Assembly (NCBI GenBank): GCA_947246355.1 | Contig: CAMXQX010000006.1 | Coordinates: 1 to 32,679, forward strand | Source: an uncultured Bacillota bacterium | GTDB lineage: Bacteria; Bacillota_I; Bacilli_A; RF39; UBA660 | Length of the DNA stretch: 32,679 nucleotides | Direction: 5' to 3' | Shown: positions 22,968-30,036 of the stretch, piece after piece | Layout of the letters: every line of letters starts with the position of its first letter | How positions within the stretch are numbered: position 1 is the first letter of the stretch | Translations under genes and position numbers: made by a program | The notes under the pieces: generated by a model | Told to the model about the DNA's origin: nothing | Database searches by the model: none | Seen by the model: only the letters and a program-made list of their open reading frames with translations

Positions 22968-24290
22968 TTACGATTTTTGTTTTAGTGCTTTAAACATTTT
23001 CTTCCATAAACCTTCTGAAGAATAGTTTAAAATACCTACTTTATAAATTTTAAGTCCAAAATGAATTAATAAATAATCAAATAAAATGGCAATTCCAATC
23101 GATAGTAGTACATCTAAAATACCAATTTGTCCAACCACAAATAAGGATGGAGATAAAATAGCTGAAATCAATGGTACGTAAGATAGAATACGAATAAATA
23201 AAGCTCCTTTAAAGGTGGAAGCCATAATCGCTAAATAGTAGCCAACCAGTAAAATAATCATAATAGGGGTTTGCAATTGTTGAAAATCTTCTGTATTGGT
23301 GGTAATGGAAGCAAGAACACCGGCTAAAAGCGAATAAGCGACAAAAGTAATAATCATCAAAAGAAGAGATAAAGGTATTACATAAGTAAGTTGAGAAGCA
23401 AGGCTACTTTCAAAGACTTTTGAAACCGTTCCTCCGATCATAGTATCGAGGCCTGTAAATAAATGGTTCGATGAAAGTACGTTTTTAACAACCAAACCAA
23501 GTAAGAAGTAAACAATGAGAAGTCCTCCTTGCAATAGAACAAAGATATTTCCCGATAAAATTTTGGATGCAAAGTGGGTTTTGGCACTGACATTGGAAAT
23601 AATGATTTCCATACCCCTTGTTGTTTTCTCATCGTTGACTTCGGCTCCTATCATTTGGACTAAAAAGATGGTTAACATAAAAAATGGTAAAATAATCATT
23701 GGAAATACTGTTTTCATCACCATTTCCATATTTTCATCTTCGGTTTTCTTTGTTTCATCTAAAATTTCTCTTGTAATAGAAACAGGACCGACGATTTTTT
23801 CTACATCTTCCATCGAAACATCCACTTTCGAAGTCGCAATGATGGTTTTGGTATTATTGACTGCTGTAGATAAAAGTTGGTAATCAATGGTATCAATAAA
23901 GCCATCACTCATTAAAGTGACATCTAAAATTTTATTCTCATCATTTCTAATGATAAAAGCATACTTTTTACTTTCTCCTTCTATAAACTCTTTGATTTCT
24001 CCTTGTTCTGTATAAGGAAGAACTTCATAATTTTTACTATCTTCCCCATAATAACCTTTATCGACAGTATAAATTTGTTCTTTTAAAATGTCGTAAGCCT
24101 CACCAGTTTCATCCATTACATAGATTTTTAAAGGTTCATCAAAGTCTCCACCAAAGAACTTGATAATGGAGTTGATATTAAATATGCCAACAATACCAAG
24201 GCAAAGTAAAATATTGGCGAGAACAAACCATTTGGTTTTTATTTTTCTCTTTAAGCTAACACTGGTTAGAAAAAACAATTTATTTCTCAT
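22968..24290 (-). CDS. ABC-2 type exporter permease (NatB/YhaP-like)
   Basis: A 440-residue permease of the NatB/YhaP type. TM1 near residues 20-40 is followed by a large, mostly extracellular domain (about 45-180) and five to six TM segments in the second half. The conserved EVNDEKTTRGMEIIISNVSAKTHFASKI loop follows the second TM and is the family signature. It pairs with the ATPase next to it. Substrates in the family include sodium and peptides; not assignable here. I place the start at the ATG, 3 codons inside the ORF's GTG, because AGGTGA precedes it. It overlaps the ATPase end by 11 bases. Confidence 0.88.
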   Translation of the reverse strand: MRNKLFFLTSVSLKRKIKTKWFVLANILLCLGIVGIFNINSIIKFFGGDFDEPLKIYVMDETGEAYDILKEQIYTVDKGYYGEDSKNYEVLPYTEQGEIKEFIEGESKKYAFIIRNDENKILDVTLMSDGFIDTIDYQLLSTAVNNTKTIIATSKVDVSMEDVEKIVGPVSITREILDETKKTEDENMEMVMKTVFPMIILPFFMLTIFLVQMIGAEVNDEKTTRGMEIIISNVSAKTHFASKILSGNIFVLLQGGLLIVYFLLGLVVKNVLSSNHLFTGLDTMIGGTVSKVFESSLASQLTYVIPLSLLLMIITFVAYSLLAGVLASITTNTEDFQQLQTPIMIILLVGYYLAIMASTFKGALFIRILSYVPLISAILSPSLFVVGQIGILDVLLSIGIAILFDYLLIHFGLKIYKVGILNYSSEGLWKKMFKALKQKS

Positions 24291-25173
24291 ACGCTTCACC
24301 TACTTTTTCAATAAATATTTCATTTAAACTGGCTTCTTCAACCACAAATTTTGTAATGTTCGCATCTCTTAATTTTTTAAATACTTCTGGAACTACATCC
24401 CCATTTTCAATTTTTACAATATAGTCTTGTCCCTGTGTAACATTGATGACTCCTTTTACTTTTTTTATTTCATCTAAAGAGAAATCTCCTTGGATTAAAA
24501 TATTCTTCTTTTGATACTCCTCTTTGATATCTTTTAAATCTCCAGCGAGTACACTTTTTCCATGAAGAAGAACAACGATTTTTTTACAAAAGAGTTCTAC
24601 GTGTTCCATACGATGAGAAGAAAATATAATCATACTCCCTTTTTTGGATAAATCTAAAATTTCTTTTTTAAAAAGTTCGATGTTAAAAGGATCCAGTCCT
24701 GAGAAAGGTTCATCCAAAATAAGGAGTTTTGGTTCATTTAAAATAGCCGTAATAAATTGTATTTTTTGTTGATTTCCTTTGGATAATTCTTTTATTTTCT
24801 TATGTTTATATTCCGTAATGGAAAATTTTTCCAGTAAAGTATCAAGTCTTTCTTCAATTTGTTTTTTACTCATTCCTTTTAGCGTTCCATAAAAAACACA
24901 TTGGTCATAGACCGTCAATTTGGTAAGTAAACTTCTCTCTTCCGTTAAAAAGCCTATTTTATCAGTCACACTATAATCGATTTTTTTATTATCTAGTGTA
25001 ATTTTTCCTTCTGTTGGTTCAAGTAGTCCCATAATCATACGAAATGTAGTCGTCTTTCCAGCACCATTCACACCAAGTAATCCAAAAATCTCTCCTTCTT
25101 TTACAGTAAATGACAAATCATCCACTGCTTTAAATTCTCCATAATATTTTGTTACATGTTCTACTTTAAGCAT
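24280..25173 (-). CDS. ABC exporter ATP-binding protein (NatA/YhaQ-like)
   Basis: A 297-residue ATPase subunit with all nucleotide-binding motifs: Walker A GVNGAGKTT, signature LSKGNQQK (in the NatA/YhaQ style instead of LSGGQ), Walker B LLILDEPFSGLDP and the switch His in IFSSHRMEHVE. The C-terminal 80 residues form the extra domain typical of this group. It energises the permease encoded next. It is third in the XRE operon, 10 bases after the DUF2178-like gene, so the repressor probably controls it. Confidence 0.94.
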   Translation of the reverse strand: MLKVEHVTKYYGEFKAVDDLSFTVKEGEIFGLLGVNGAGKTTTFRMIMGLLEPTEGKITLDNKKIDYSVTDKIGFLTEERSLLTKLTVYDQCVFYGTLKGMSKKQIEERLDTLLEKFSITEYKHKKIKELSKGNQQKIQFITAILNEPKLLILDEPFSGLDPFNIELFKKEILDLSKKGSMIIFSSHRMEHVELFCKKIVVLLHGKSVLAGDLKDIKEEYQKKNILIQGDFSLDEIKKVKGVINVTQGQDYIVKIENGDVVPEVFKKLRDANITKFVVEEASLNEIFIEKVGEAYEK

Positions 25174-25183
25174 AATTTCCTCC

Positions 25184-25603
25184 TTAATGTTTTATTTTAA
25201 TCACTGTATAAAAAATAAGATAAATCATTAACTGTATTCCCACAAGTAAACCTAGTACTTCCGAATAAGTCATTTGATTTAAGAAAGCACAAACAATACT
25301 GACTAATCCTTCTAAAAAAATACTGCATCTAAATGTACAAGCCATGGCCATATGATAAAGATACTGATACCTTTCATCCTGTGCTTTGGTCTCTATATTG
25401 TATTTTACTTTCTTATTCTTATAAGAGATGCCTATAAGTACAAAAAAGTAAATGGCAACGGATACAATTCCTACCACAAATCCTAGAATGTACTCGTGAA
25501 CCTCCTTACTTTGCGGGCAACAAAAGTTATACACAAGTAATGCTATTCCTATAATAAGACAAAGGCTCGCATCCACTAGTTTATATTTCATTTGCTTTGT
25601 CAC
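25184..25603 (-). CDS. DUF2178-like small integral membrane protein
   Basis: A 139-residue protein with four hydrophobic segments (about 12-28, 40-62, 90-110, 114-136) and a central hydrophilic loop containing AQDERYQYLYHMAMAC, which resembles the DER motif of DUF2178/DUF6442 proteins. Such proteins are often beside small XRE repressors in Firmicutes and archaea, as here, but the function is unknown. The start is GTG, six bases after an AAGGAGG site. It overlaps the XRE gene by 23 bases, so the pair are coupled. Family assignment rests on motif similarity from memory. Confidence 0.75.
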   Translation of the reverse strand: MTKQMKYKLVDASLCLIIGIALLVYNFCCPQSKEVHEYILGFVVGIVSVAIYFFVLIGISYKNKKVKYNIETKAQDERYQYLYHMAMACTFRCSIFLEGLVSIVCAFLNQMTYSEVLGLLVGIQLMIYLIFYTVIKIKH

Positions 25604-25802
25604 TTTGCTCCTCCTTGTAAATAAAGATTTCCTCTATTGTTCTTTTAAAATGCGTAGCAATTTTAAAAGCCAATATAATCGAAGGATTATATTTCCCTTT
25701 TTCAATCGAAATAATCGTTTGCCTTGATACGCCTAGCGCATAAGCCAGTTCCTCTTGGGTTTCACCTAATTCTTTTCTATATTGTTCTACTTTGTTTTCC
25801 AA
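25581..25802 (-). CDS. XRE-family helix-turn-helix transcriptional repressor
   Basis: A 73-residue one-domain regulator with the classic HTH: RKELGETQEELAYALGVSRQTIISIEKGKYNPS, then ALAFKIA-type helices and the IEEIF end that are typical of small Firmicutes repressors. The six-frame ORF begins 37 codons earlier, but that part lies over the promoter. A TTG start five bases after AAAGGAGGG is chosen because the protein then begins right at the HTH domain. The gene is first in the operon with the DUF2178-like, ATPase and permease genes. The 16-bp palindrome in front of it suggests self-repression. Confidence 0.9.
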   Translation of the reverse strand: MENKVEQYRKELGETQEELAYALGVSRQTIISIEKGKYNPSIILAFKIATHFKRTIEEIFIYKEEQSDKANEI

Positions 25803-25816
25803 AGAATCCCTCCTTT

Positions 25817-25832
25817 GTAAAGTTAACTTTAC
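25817..25832. promoter_or_regulatory. Operator-like 16-bp perfect palindrome
   Basis: GTAAAGTTAACTTTAC is a perfect inverted repeat. It lies between the -10 and the RBS, over the predicted transcription start of the XRE gene. A dimeric HTH protein binding here would block RNA polymerase. Binding by the encoded XRE protein is inferred. Confidence 0.75.
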
Positions 25833-25836
25833 CACC

Positions 25837-25865
25837 ATTATAAAACAAGAAATATCAACTGTCAA
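25837..25865 (-). promoter_or_regulatory. Consensus sigma-A promoter of the XRE-ABC operon
   Basis: On the minus strand TTGACA (plus 25860-25865), a 17-base spacer, TATAAT (plus 25837-25842). There is no TG before the -10. It is a full consensus promoter, expected to be strong unless repressed. Confidence 0.88.
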
Positions 25866-26141
25866 GTTTATTTTACATAAATAAGCTTTTTCACGGTTTT
25901 CTTTTTTTACCAAAAAAAGTATAGTATTTTTTAGTAACTTTTTATAAGTTTTTAAATGTCGTTAAACCTTTATTTATAAGTATTTATAACTTTTTTATTT
26001 TTGAAAGATATTTACATATATTATTATAATTTCTCATGTTTTCACTTTCAAAAGTAGTAAATTAATAGTAAAAAACATCAAAAATTTTATATTTTTGTTT
26101 TAAAATAAAGTTTTTTATTAAACAATAAATCTTTTTGAATA
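25866..26141. other. AT-rich intergenic stretch without a gene
   Basis: Between the XRE promoter and the ftsX terminators I see no ORF with an RBS, no tRNA and no structured RNA. The DNA is very AT-rich with A and T runs, two near-repeats of TTTATAAGT and a short inverted pair (AACTT-TTTAT-AAGTT near 25939-25954). These could be upstream promoter elements for the strong divergent or downstream units, or simply spacer. Confidence 0.4.
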
Positions 26142-26184
26142 TAAAAAAGCAAAATAATTTTAAGGTTTCTTATTTTGCTTTTTA
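26142..26184 (-). terminator. Second terminator after ftsX
   Basis: On the minus strand AAAAAGCAAAATAA, a 12-base loop, TTATTTTGCTTTTTT. A 14-bp stem with T run, about 70 bases after the ftsX stop and a backup to the nearer hairpin. Confidence 0.8.
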
Positions 26185-26198
26185 TTTGATTACTATTA

Positions 26199-26228
26199 CA
26201 AAAAAAGGACGCTCATTTCCTCTTTTTT
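26199..26228 (-). terminator. First terminator after ftsX
   Basis: On the minus strand AAAAAAGAGGA, an 8-base loop, TCCTTTTTTT. The stem has one bulge and lies about 25 bases after the ftsX stop. Confidence 0.65.
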
Positions 26229-26253
26229 AATTCCAAACTATAAAAATAAAATT

Positions 26254-27153
26254 TTAAGATTTTAAATATTTTTTTACGGCTCGTAAGCTTCCAAACATAC
26301 CAACAACAATTCCAATTAAAATTAAAACCCCTGAAACTTGAAAAATAAAAGGTTGTGGTATAATCAAAGTAATTAAATCAGAAAATAGTTTTCCATCGAA
26401 ACGATTATACATGGCTGTATAACCATAGGTTGTTAATAAAATAGGAAGGATAGCTCCTAGTAACCCTAAAACAAGGCCCTCAATAACAAAAGGAATTTTA
26501 ATATTGATATTTGAAGCACCTACAAGCCGCATAATTTCAATTTCCCTTCTTCTTGAAAAAATCGTGATCTTAATGGTATTAGCAATTAAGAAGGCAGTTA
26601 CAACAATCAGTGCAATGACAACAATATAGCTTCCTTTTCTTACTAGATCAAAAATAGATACCAACTGTTCTATCATTCCCTCTCCATACTTAACAGTTCC
26701 AACTCCTTTTAATTCTTGGATTTTACTAGCCGTTTCCCCAATAAAATCCACATCCTTCACTTTTAAAAGATACGTGTCTTGTAAAGGATTTTCTTCTTCA
26801 CTCCACCCACTCATAATATTTCGATACGTTTCTGATTCATTCATCATCTTCTCTTGTATTTCGCTTTTTGATTCATAAGCAATGGTGTCTACATTGTCTA
26901 TTTTTTGCATTTCTTGCCTAAGTGTCTCTTTTTCTTCTTCTGTGATTTTTTTATCCAAAAAAGCAACAATTGTAGCATTTTTTTCCACTTTATCTGTAAA
27001 ATTATTTACATTAAATGTTAGCAGTAATGACAAGGATACAACAATTAATGTAATTGTAATACAAGTAATCGAAGCAAGAGACAAAGAAAAATTTCGAAAT
27101 ACACTTTTAAAGGCATCTCTTATATTTCTACTAAGAATTCTTACTGCTCTCAT
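26254..27153 (-). CDS. ftsX: Cell division protein FtsX
   Basis: FtsX, 299 residues, is the membrane part of the FtsEX ABC-type complex that activates peptidoglycan hydrolases outside the cell. TM1 near 28-50 is followed by the extracellular domain (about 50-165) and three C-terminal TM segments with SRRREIEIMRLVGASNINIKIPFVIEGLVLGLLGAI, the characteristic FtsX core. I start at the ATG 7 codons inside the ORF, where AAAGGAA is upstream; the first ATG has no RBS. The gene overlaps ftsE by 23 bases. It is last in the prfB-yitT-ftsE-ftsX unit and two terminators follow. Confidence 0.95.
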   Translation of the reverse strand: MRAVRILSRNIRDAFKSVFRNFSLSLASITCITITLIVVSLSLLLTFNVNNFTDKVEKNATIVAFLDKKITEEEKETLRQEMQKIDNVDTIAYESKSEIQEKMMNESETYRNIMSGWSEEENPLQDTYLLKVKDVDFIGETASKIQELKGVGTVKYGEGMIEQLVSIFDLVRKGSYIVVIALIVVTAFLIANTIKITIFSRRREIEIMRLVGASNINIKIPFVIEGLVLGLLGAILPILLTTYGYTAMYNRFDGKLFSDLITLIIPQPFIFQVSGVLILIGIVVGMFGSLRAVKKYLKS

Positions 27154-27835
27154 TGTTATATGTTCCTTTCGCATAATCTTTTAAAATTCTTCCATTATCT
27201 AATTGAATGGTTCTATTTTTGACTCTATTTACAATATCAATATCATGAGTAACCATAATGATAGTCGTTCCCAGCTTATTAATCTCTTCTAAAACTTCCA
27301 TAATCTCATCACTGGTTTTTGGGTCTAGATTTCCTGTTGGTTCGTCACAAATTAATATTTTAGGACCATTAACAATACTTCTAGCAATCGCGACCCTTTG
27401 CTGCTCCCCTCCCGATAATTCATGAGGATAGTTTTTCGTTCTGCCTTTTAACCCAACTAAATCTAAAACCTTAAGAACTTTCGTATGAATTTCGTCTTTA
27501 GGAAGGCCCAATACTTCTAGTGTGAAAGCTACATTTTCATAAACATTGAGCCTACTTAGTAACTTGTAATCTTGAAATACAACTCCTATTCTTCTTCTCA
27601 GTTTATATACCTTATTGTTCCTTAATTTGCTCACATCTAAACCACCAATAAAAATTTTACCTGCTGTTGGACGTTCCTTGCGATAAAGCATATTTATAAG
27701 TGTCGATTTCCCACAGCCTGTTGGACCAATAACAAAAACAAACTCACCCTTATCAATCGATAAATCCATATTATGGATGGCTACAACTCCTGTCTTAAAT
27801 TGTTTTCTAACTCCAATACATTCAATTAAGGCCAT
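27131..27835 (-). CDS. ftsE: Cell division ATP-binding protein FtsE
   Basis: FtsE, 234 residues, the cytosolic ATPase of FtsEX. Motifs: Walker A GPTGCGKST, Q-loop region VFQDYKLLSRLNVYENVAF, signature LSGGEQQRVAIARSI, Walker B ILICDEPTGNLDP and switch MVTHD. The start is set at the third codon after the ORF's first ATG because GAGG lies nine bases upstream of it. The gap to yitT is 42 bases with no terminator, so it is cotranscribed. Confidence 0.96.
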   Translation of the reverse strand: MALIECIGVRKQFKTGVVAIHNMDLSIDKGEFVFVIGPTGCGKSTLINMLYRKERPTAGKIFIGGLDVSKLRNNKVYKLRRRIGVVFQDYKLLSRLNVYENVAFTLEVLGLPKDEIHTKVLKVLDLVGLKGRTKNYPHELSGGEQQRVAIARSIVNGPKILICDEPTGNLDPKTSDEIMEVLEEINKLGTTIIMVTHDIDIVNRVKNRTIQLDNGRILKDYAKGTYNNESSKNS

Positions 27836-27877
27836 AAACGTCATCCTCTCTATTTTTCATTATAACAAATTTTTCTT

Positions 27878-28780
27878 CTATTGTCCACCAAAGGATTGGT
27901 AGGAATCTACCACCAAGAAGAAGGCATCGGCATCAATTTTATGTATAGCTTCTTTCACAACAAAGTATTCTTTCGTTGGAACAATGCACATAATTACTTT
28001 TTGTGTTTTTCCTGTATAGCCCCCTTTCCCCTCCAAAATAGTTACACCATGTTCTAAATAGTGAATCAAAAAACTTTTCATTTCCGCTTCGCAGTTGGTT
28101 ACAATATAAAAGCATTTTGTTTGACTGATACCAAGCATCACTTTATCTGCCATTAAGCTAATAATGTAAAGTACCATAATAGCATACATTACCTTTTCAA
28201 AAGCAAAAAATCCTCCCTCTCCTAGGAAAAAACCTGAGGCTACAACAATCAAACCATCACTTGCTAGCATTGCCTTTCCAATGGATATATGTGCATATTT
28301 GGAAACAATTTGATTAATAATATCTGTTCCCCCTGTTGTAAATCCTGATTTAAAATTAATTCCAGACCCTATCCCTGCAATGACTGCCCCAAAGATAACA
28401 TTCAATAATATATCATTCGCATCAAAGTGAAGTTGTGTTCCAATAGAAGAGGTAAGTTCCACACAAAGAGGAAACAGAATGGAGCCCACCAAAGACCCTT
28501 TCGTTTTTTCAAACCCAAGAACAAAATAACTAACAATAAGTAGTAAAATGGATAAGATTAAAATGACTATGGATGGACTAAGATGAAGTGTTTCTTTGGT
28601 AATAATCGAAATTCCAGATACACCCCCATAAACAATATTGTAAGGCAAAAAGAACAAATTAAAAGATAGGGCTAAAAGTAAGCATCCTATAAAAAGTTGG
28701 ACATATCTAGATAATAGGTTTCCTGATAAAATCGTCTGTACTAGTTTATCATCCAATTTCACTTTTTTCTTAAACATCAT
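27878..28780 (-). CDS. YitT-family membrane protein (DUF161/DUF2179)
   Basis: A 300-residue protein with about six hydrophobic segments in the first 210 residues and a C-terminal soluble DUF2179 domain (IVTNCEAEMKSFLIHYLEHGVTILEGKGGYTGK...). The family is widespread in Firmicutes (YitT, YpjC, YqfU in B. subtilis), with unclear substrate. Two adjacent ATGs are possible; the second has the better spacing from AAGGAGG. The start overlaps the prfB stop by about 10 bases. Confidence 0.9.
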   Translation of the reverse strand: MMFKKKVKLDDKLVQTILSGNLLSRYVQLFIGCLLLALSFNLFFLPYNIVYGGVSGISIITKETLHLSPSIVILILSILLLIVSYFVLGFEKTKGSLVGSILFPLCVELTSSIGTQLHFDANDILLNVIFGAVIAGIGSGINFKSGFTTGGTDIINQIVSKYAHISIGKAMLASDGLIVVASGFFLGEGGFFAFEKVMYAIMVLYIISLMADKVMLGISQTKCFYIVTNCEAEMKSFLIHYLEHGVTILEGKGGYTGKTQKVIMCIVPTKEYFVVKEAIHKIDADAFFLVVDSYQSFGGQ

Positions 28781-29880
28781 TTCCCCTCCTTCTTAAATTA
28801 TCATGAATAAATTCGTCAATTTCCCCATCCAATACGCCTTTTACATCACCAGTTTCTGTTCCTGTTCGCGTATCTTTTACTAGCGAATAGGGATGCATTA
28901 CATAATTTCGAATCTGTGAACCAAAATTGATATCGGCATTTTCCCCTTGGATGGTGGACATTTGCTTATTTCTCTTTTCTTCCTCTAATAGATAAAGTTT
29001 ACTCCTTAAAAGATGCATCGCTGTTTCTTTATTTTGAATTTGACTCCTCTCATTTTGACAAGTGACAACAATTTTTGTTGGTAAATGCGTAATACGGACT
29101 GCAGAATCTGTTGTATTTACACCTTGTCCTCCTTTGCCACTACTTCGGTAGACATCAATTCGAATATCAGTATCTTTTATTTCTATGGATACCGTTTCAT
29201 CATCTAGTTTGGGTGTCACAGTAACAGAAGCAAAAGAAGTGTGTCTTCTTGCCCCTGCATCAAAAGGAGAAATACGGACCAATCGATGTACTCCTTTTTC
29301 CCATTTCAAATATCCATAGGCATACTCTCCTGTTATCAAAATGGAACTACTTTTAATCCCAGCTCCCTCTCCATCTTGCGTATCCAATTCCGTCCATTTA
29401 AATCCTTTCTTTTCGCACCATCTTAAATACATTCGCTTTAGCATAAGTGCCCAATCACAGGCCTCAGTCCCTCCCGCTCCTGCATGAAGTTCTAAAATAG
29501 CATCCATCCCATCATAAGGACCATTTAACAATAGTTTTGTCTCCAAAGTATCAAAGGCAATCTTACTATTTTTTAGCTCTTCCTCCATCATTTCTTTTAA
29601 TTCTTCATCGTTTTCTTGCTTCAATAAGGCTATAATCTCTAAATTTCCCTTCATTTTATCTCTTACTGTTTTGGTGTCAAAATAAAATGATTTTAAATGA
29701 TTGCATTTTTTTATTACCTCTTCACTTTTTTTTCTATCATCCCAAAAATGGGGTCCTTGCATTACTTGTTCCAATTCCTTTATTTTTTTTAGTGTTCCTT
29801 CTGGGTCAAAGTGACCTCCATAATTTCTCTATTTTCTCTTCCAATTCTGTATATTGTAAAAACAAATCACTTAATTCCAT
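28770..29880 (-). CDS. prfB: Peptide chain release factor 2 (programmed +1 frameshift)
   Basis: RF2, about 369 residues once the frameshift is included. The ORF track shows only the second reading frame from an internal TTG. The true start is the ATG at 29880 with AAAGGAG before it. The first 24 codons end in TGG AGG TCA CTT TGA C; a +1 slip on CTT lets ribosomes read GAC and continue (DPEGTLKKIKELEQ...) to the stop at 28770. Motifs: RISPFDAGARRHTS (SPF, reading UGA and UAA) and SSGKGGQGVNTTDSAVRITH (GGQ, peptidyl-tRNA hydrolysis). The internal GGAGG acts as the stimulatory Shine-Dalgarno. RF2 thus controls its own level. It is the first gene of prfB-yitT-ftsE-ftsX. Confidence 0.97.
29805..29816 (-). 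promoter_or_regulatory. prfB programmed frameshift site
   Basis: CTTTGAC on the minus strand, with TGA at plus 29806-29808, the slippery CTT at 29809-29811, and a GGAGG-type element starting 3 bases upstream of the CTT. It has the same layout as the well-known E. coli and Bacillus prfB sites. Confidence 0.93.
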
Positions 29881-29897
29881 ATTTTTTCTCCTTTTTC

Positions 29898-29931
29898 ATA
29901 TTGTTTTATGGTTCTTTCTATAAAACAATAT
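29898..29931 (-). promoter_or_regulatory. 12-bp hairpin in the prfB leader
   Basis: ATATTGTTTTAT and its exact complement ATAAAACAATAT surround a 10-base loop. On the minus strand it ends just before the AAAGGAG ribosome binding site. No T run follows, so it is not a terminator in this orientation. Confidence 0.6.
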
Positions 29932-29946
29932 CTATATTCTCATTTC

Positions 29947-29975
29947 ATTATACTATATTCCACTTTCTTTTTAAA
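29947..29975 (-). promoter_or_regulatory. Promoter of the prfB-yitT-ftsEX operon
   Basis: On the minus strand TTTAAA (plus 29970-29975), a 17-base spacer, TATAAT (plus 29947-29952). It gives a leader of about 60 bases that holds the 12-bp hairpin. Confidence 0.7.
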
Positions 29976-30005
29976 GAAATTTACAAGCTTTATTTCTATC
30001 CAATA

Positions 30006-30034
30006 AAAAAAGTTAGAAGCCTTCTAACCTTTTT
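30006..30034 (-). terminator. Terminator of the carrier gene
   Basis: On the minus strand GGTTAGAAG-GC-TTCTAACT followed by TTTTTT, directly after the TAG stop. The stem is strong and could also act on the plus strand. Confidence 0.88.
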
Positions 30035-30036
30035 TA

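Noticed and set aside
23515-23883. Plus-strand 122-residue ORF
   Set aside because: Antisense shadow of the ABC permease.
25803-25913. N-terminal 37 residues of the track's XRE ORF
   Set aside because: They cover the consensus promoter and the palindrome; the TTG with a strong RBS gives the family's normal start.
25930-26000. Repeated TTTATAAGT-like elements as an origin or binding-site array
   Set aside because: Only two imperfect copies in DNA that is nearly all A and T; expected by chance and not DnaA-box-like.
29805-29816. Sequencing frameshift in prfB
   Set aside because: The break falls exactly at the conserved CTTTGAC site with an upstream GGAGG, the known programmed frameshift.
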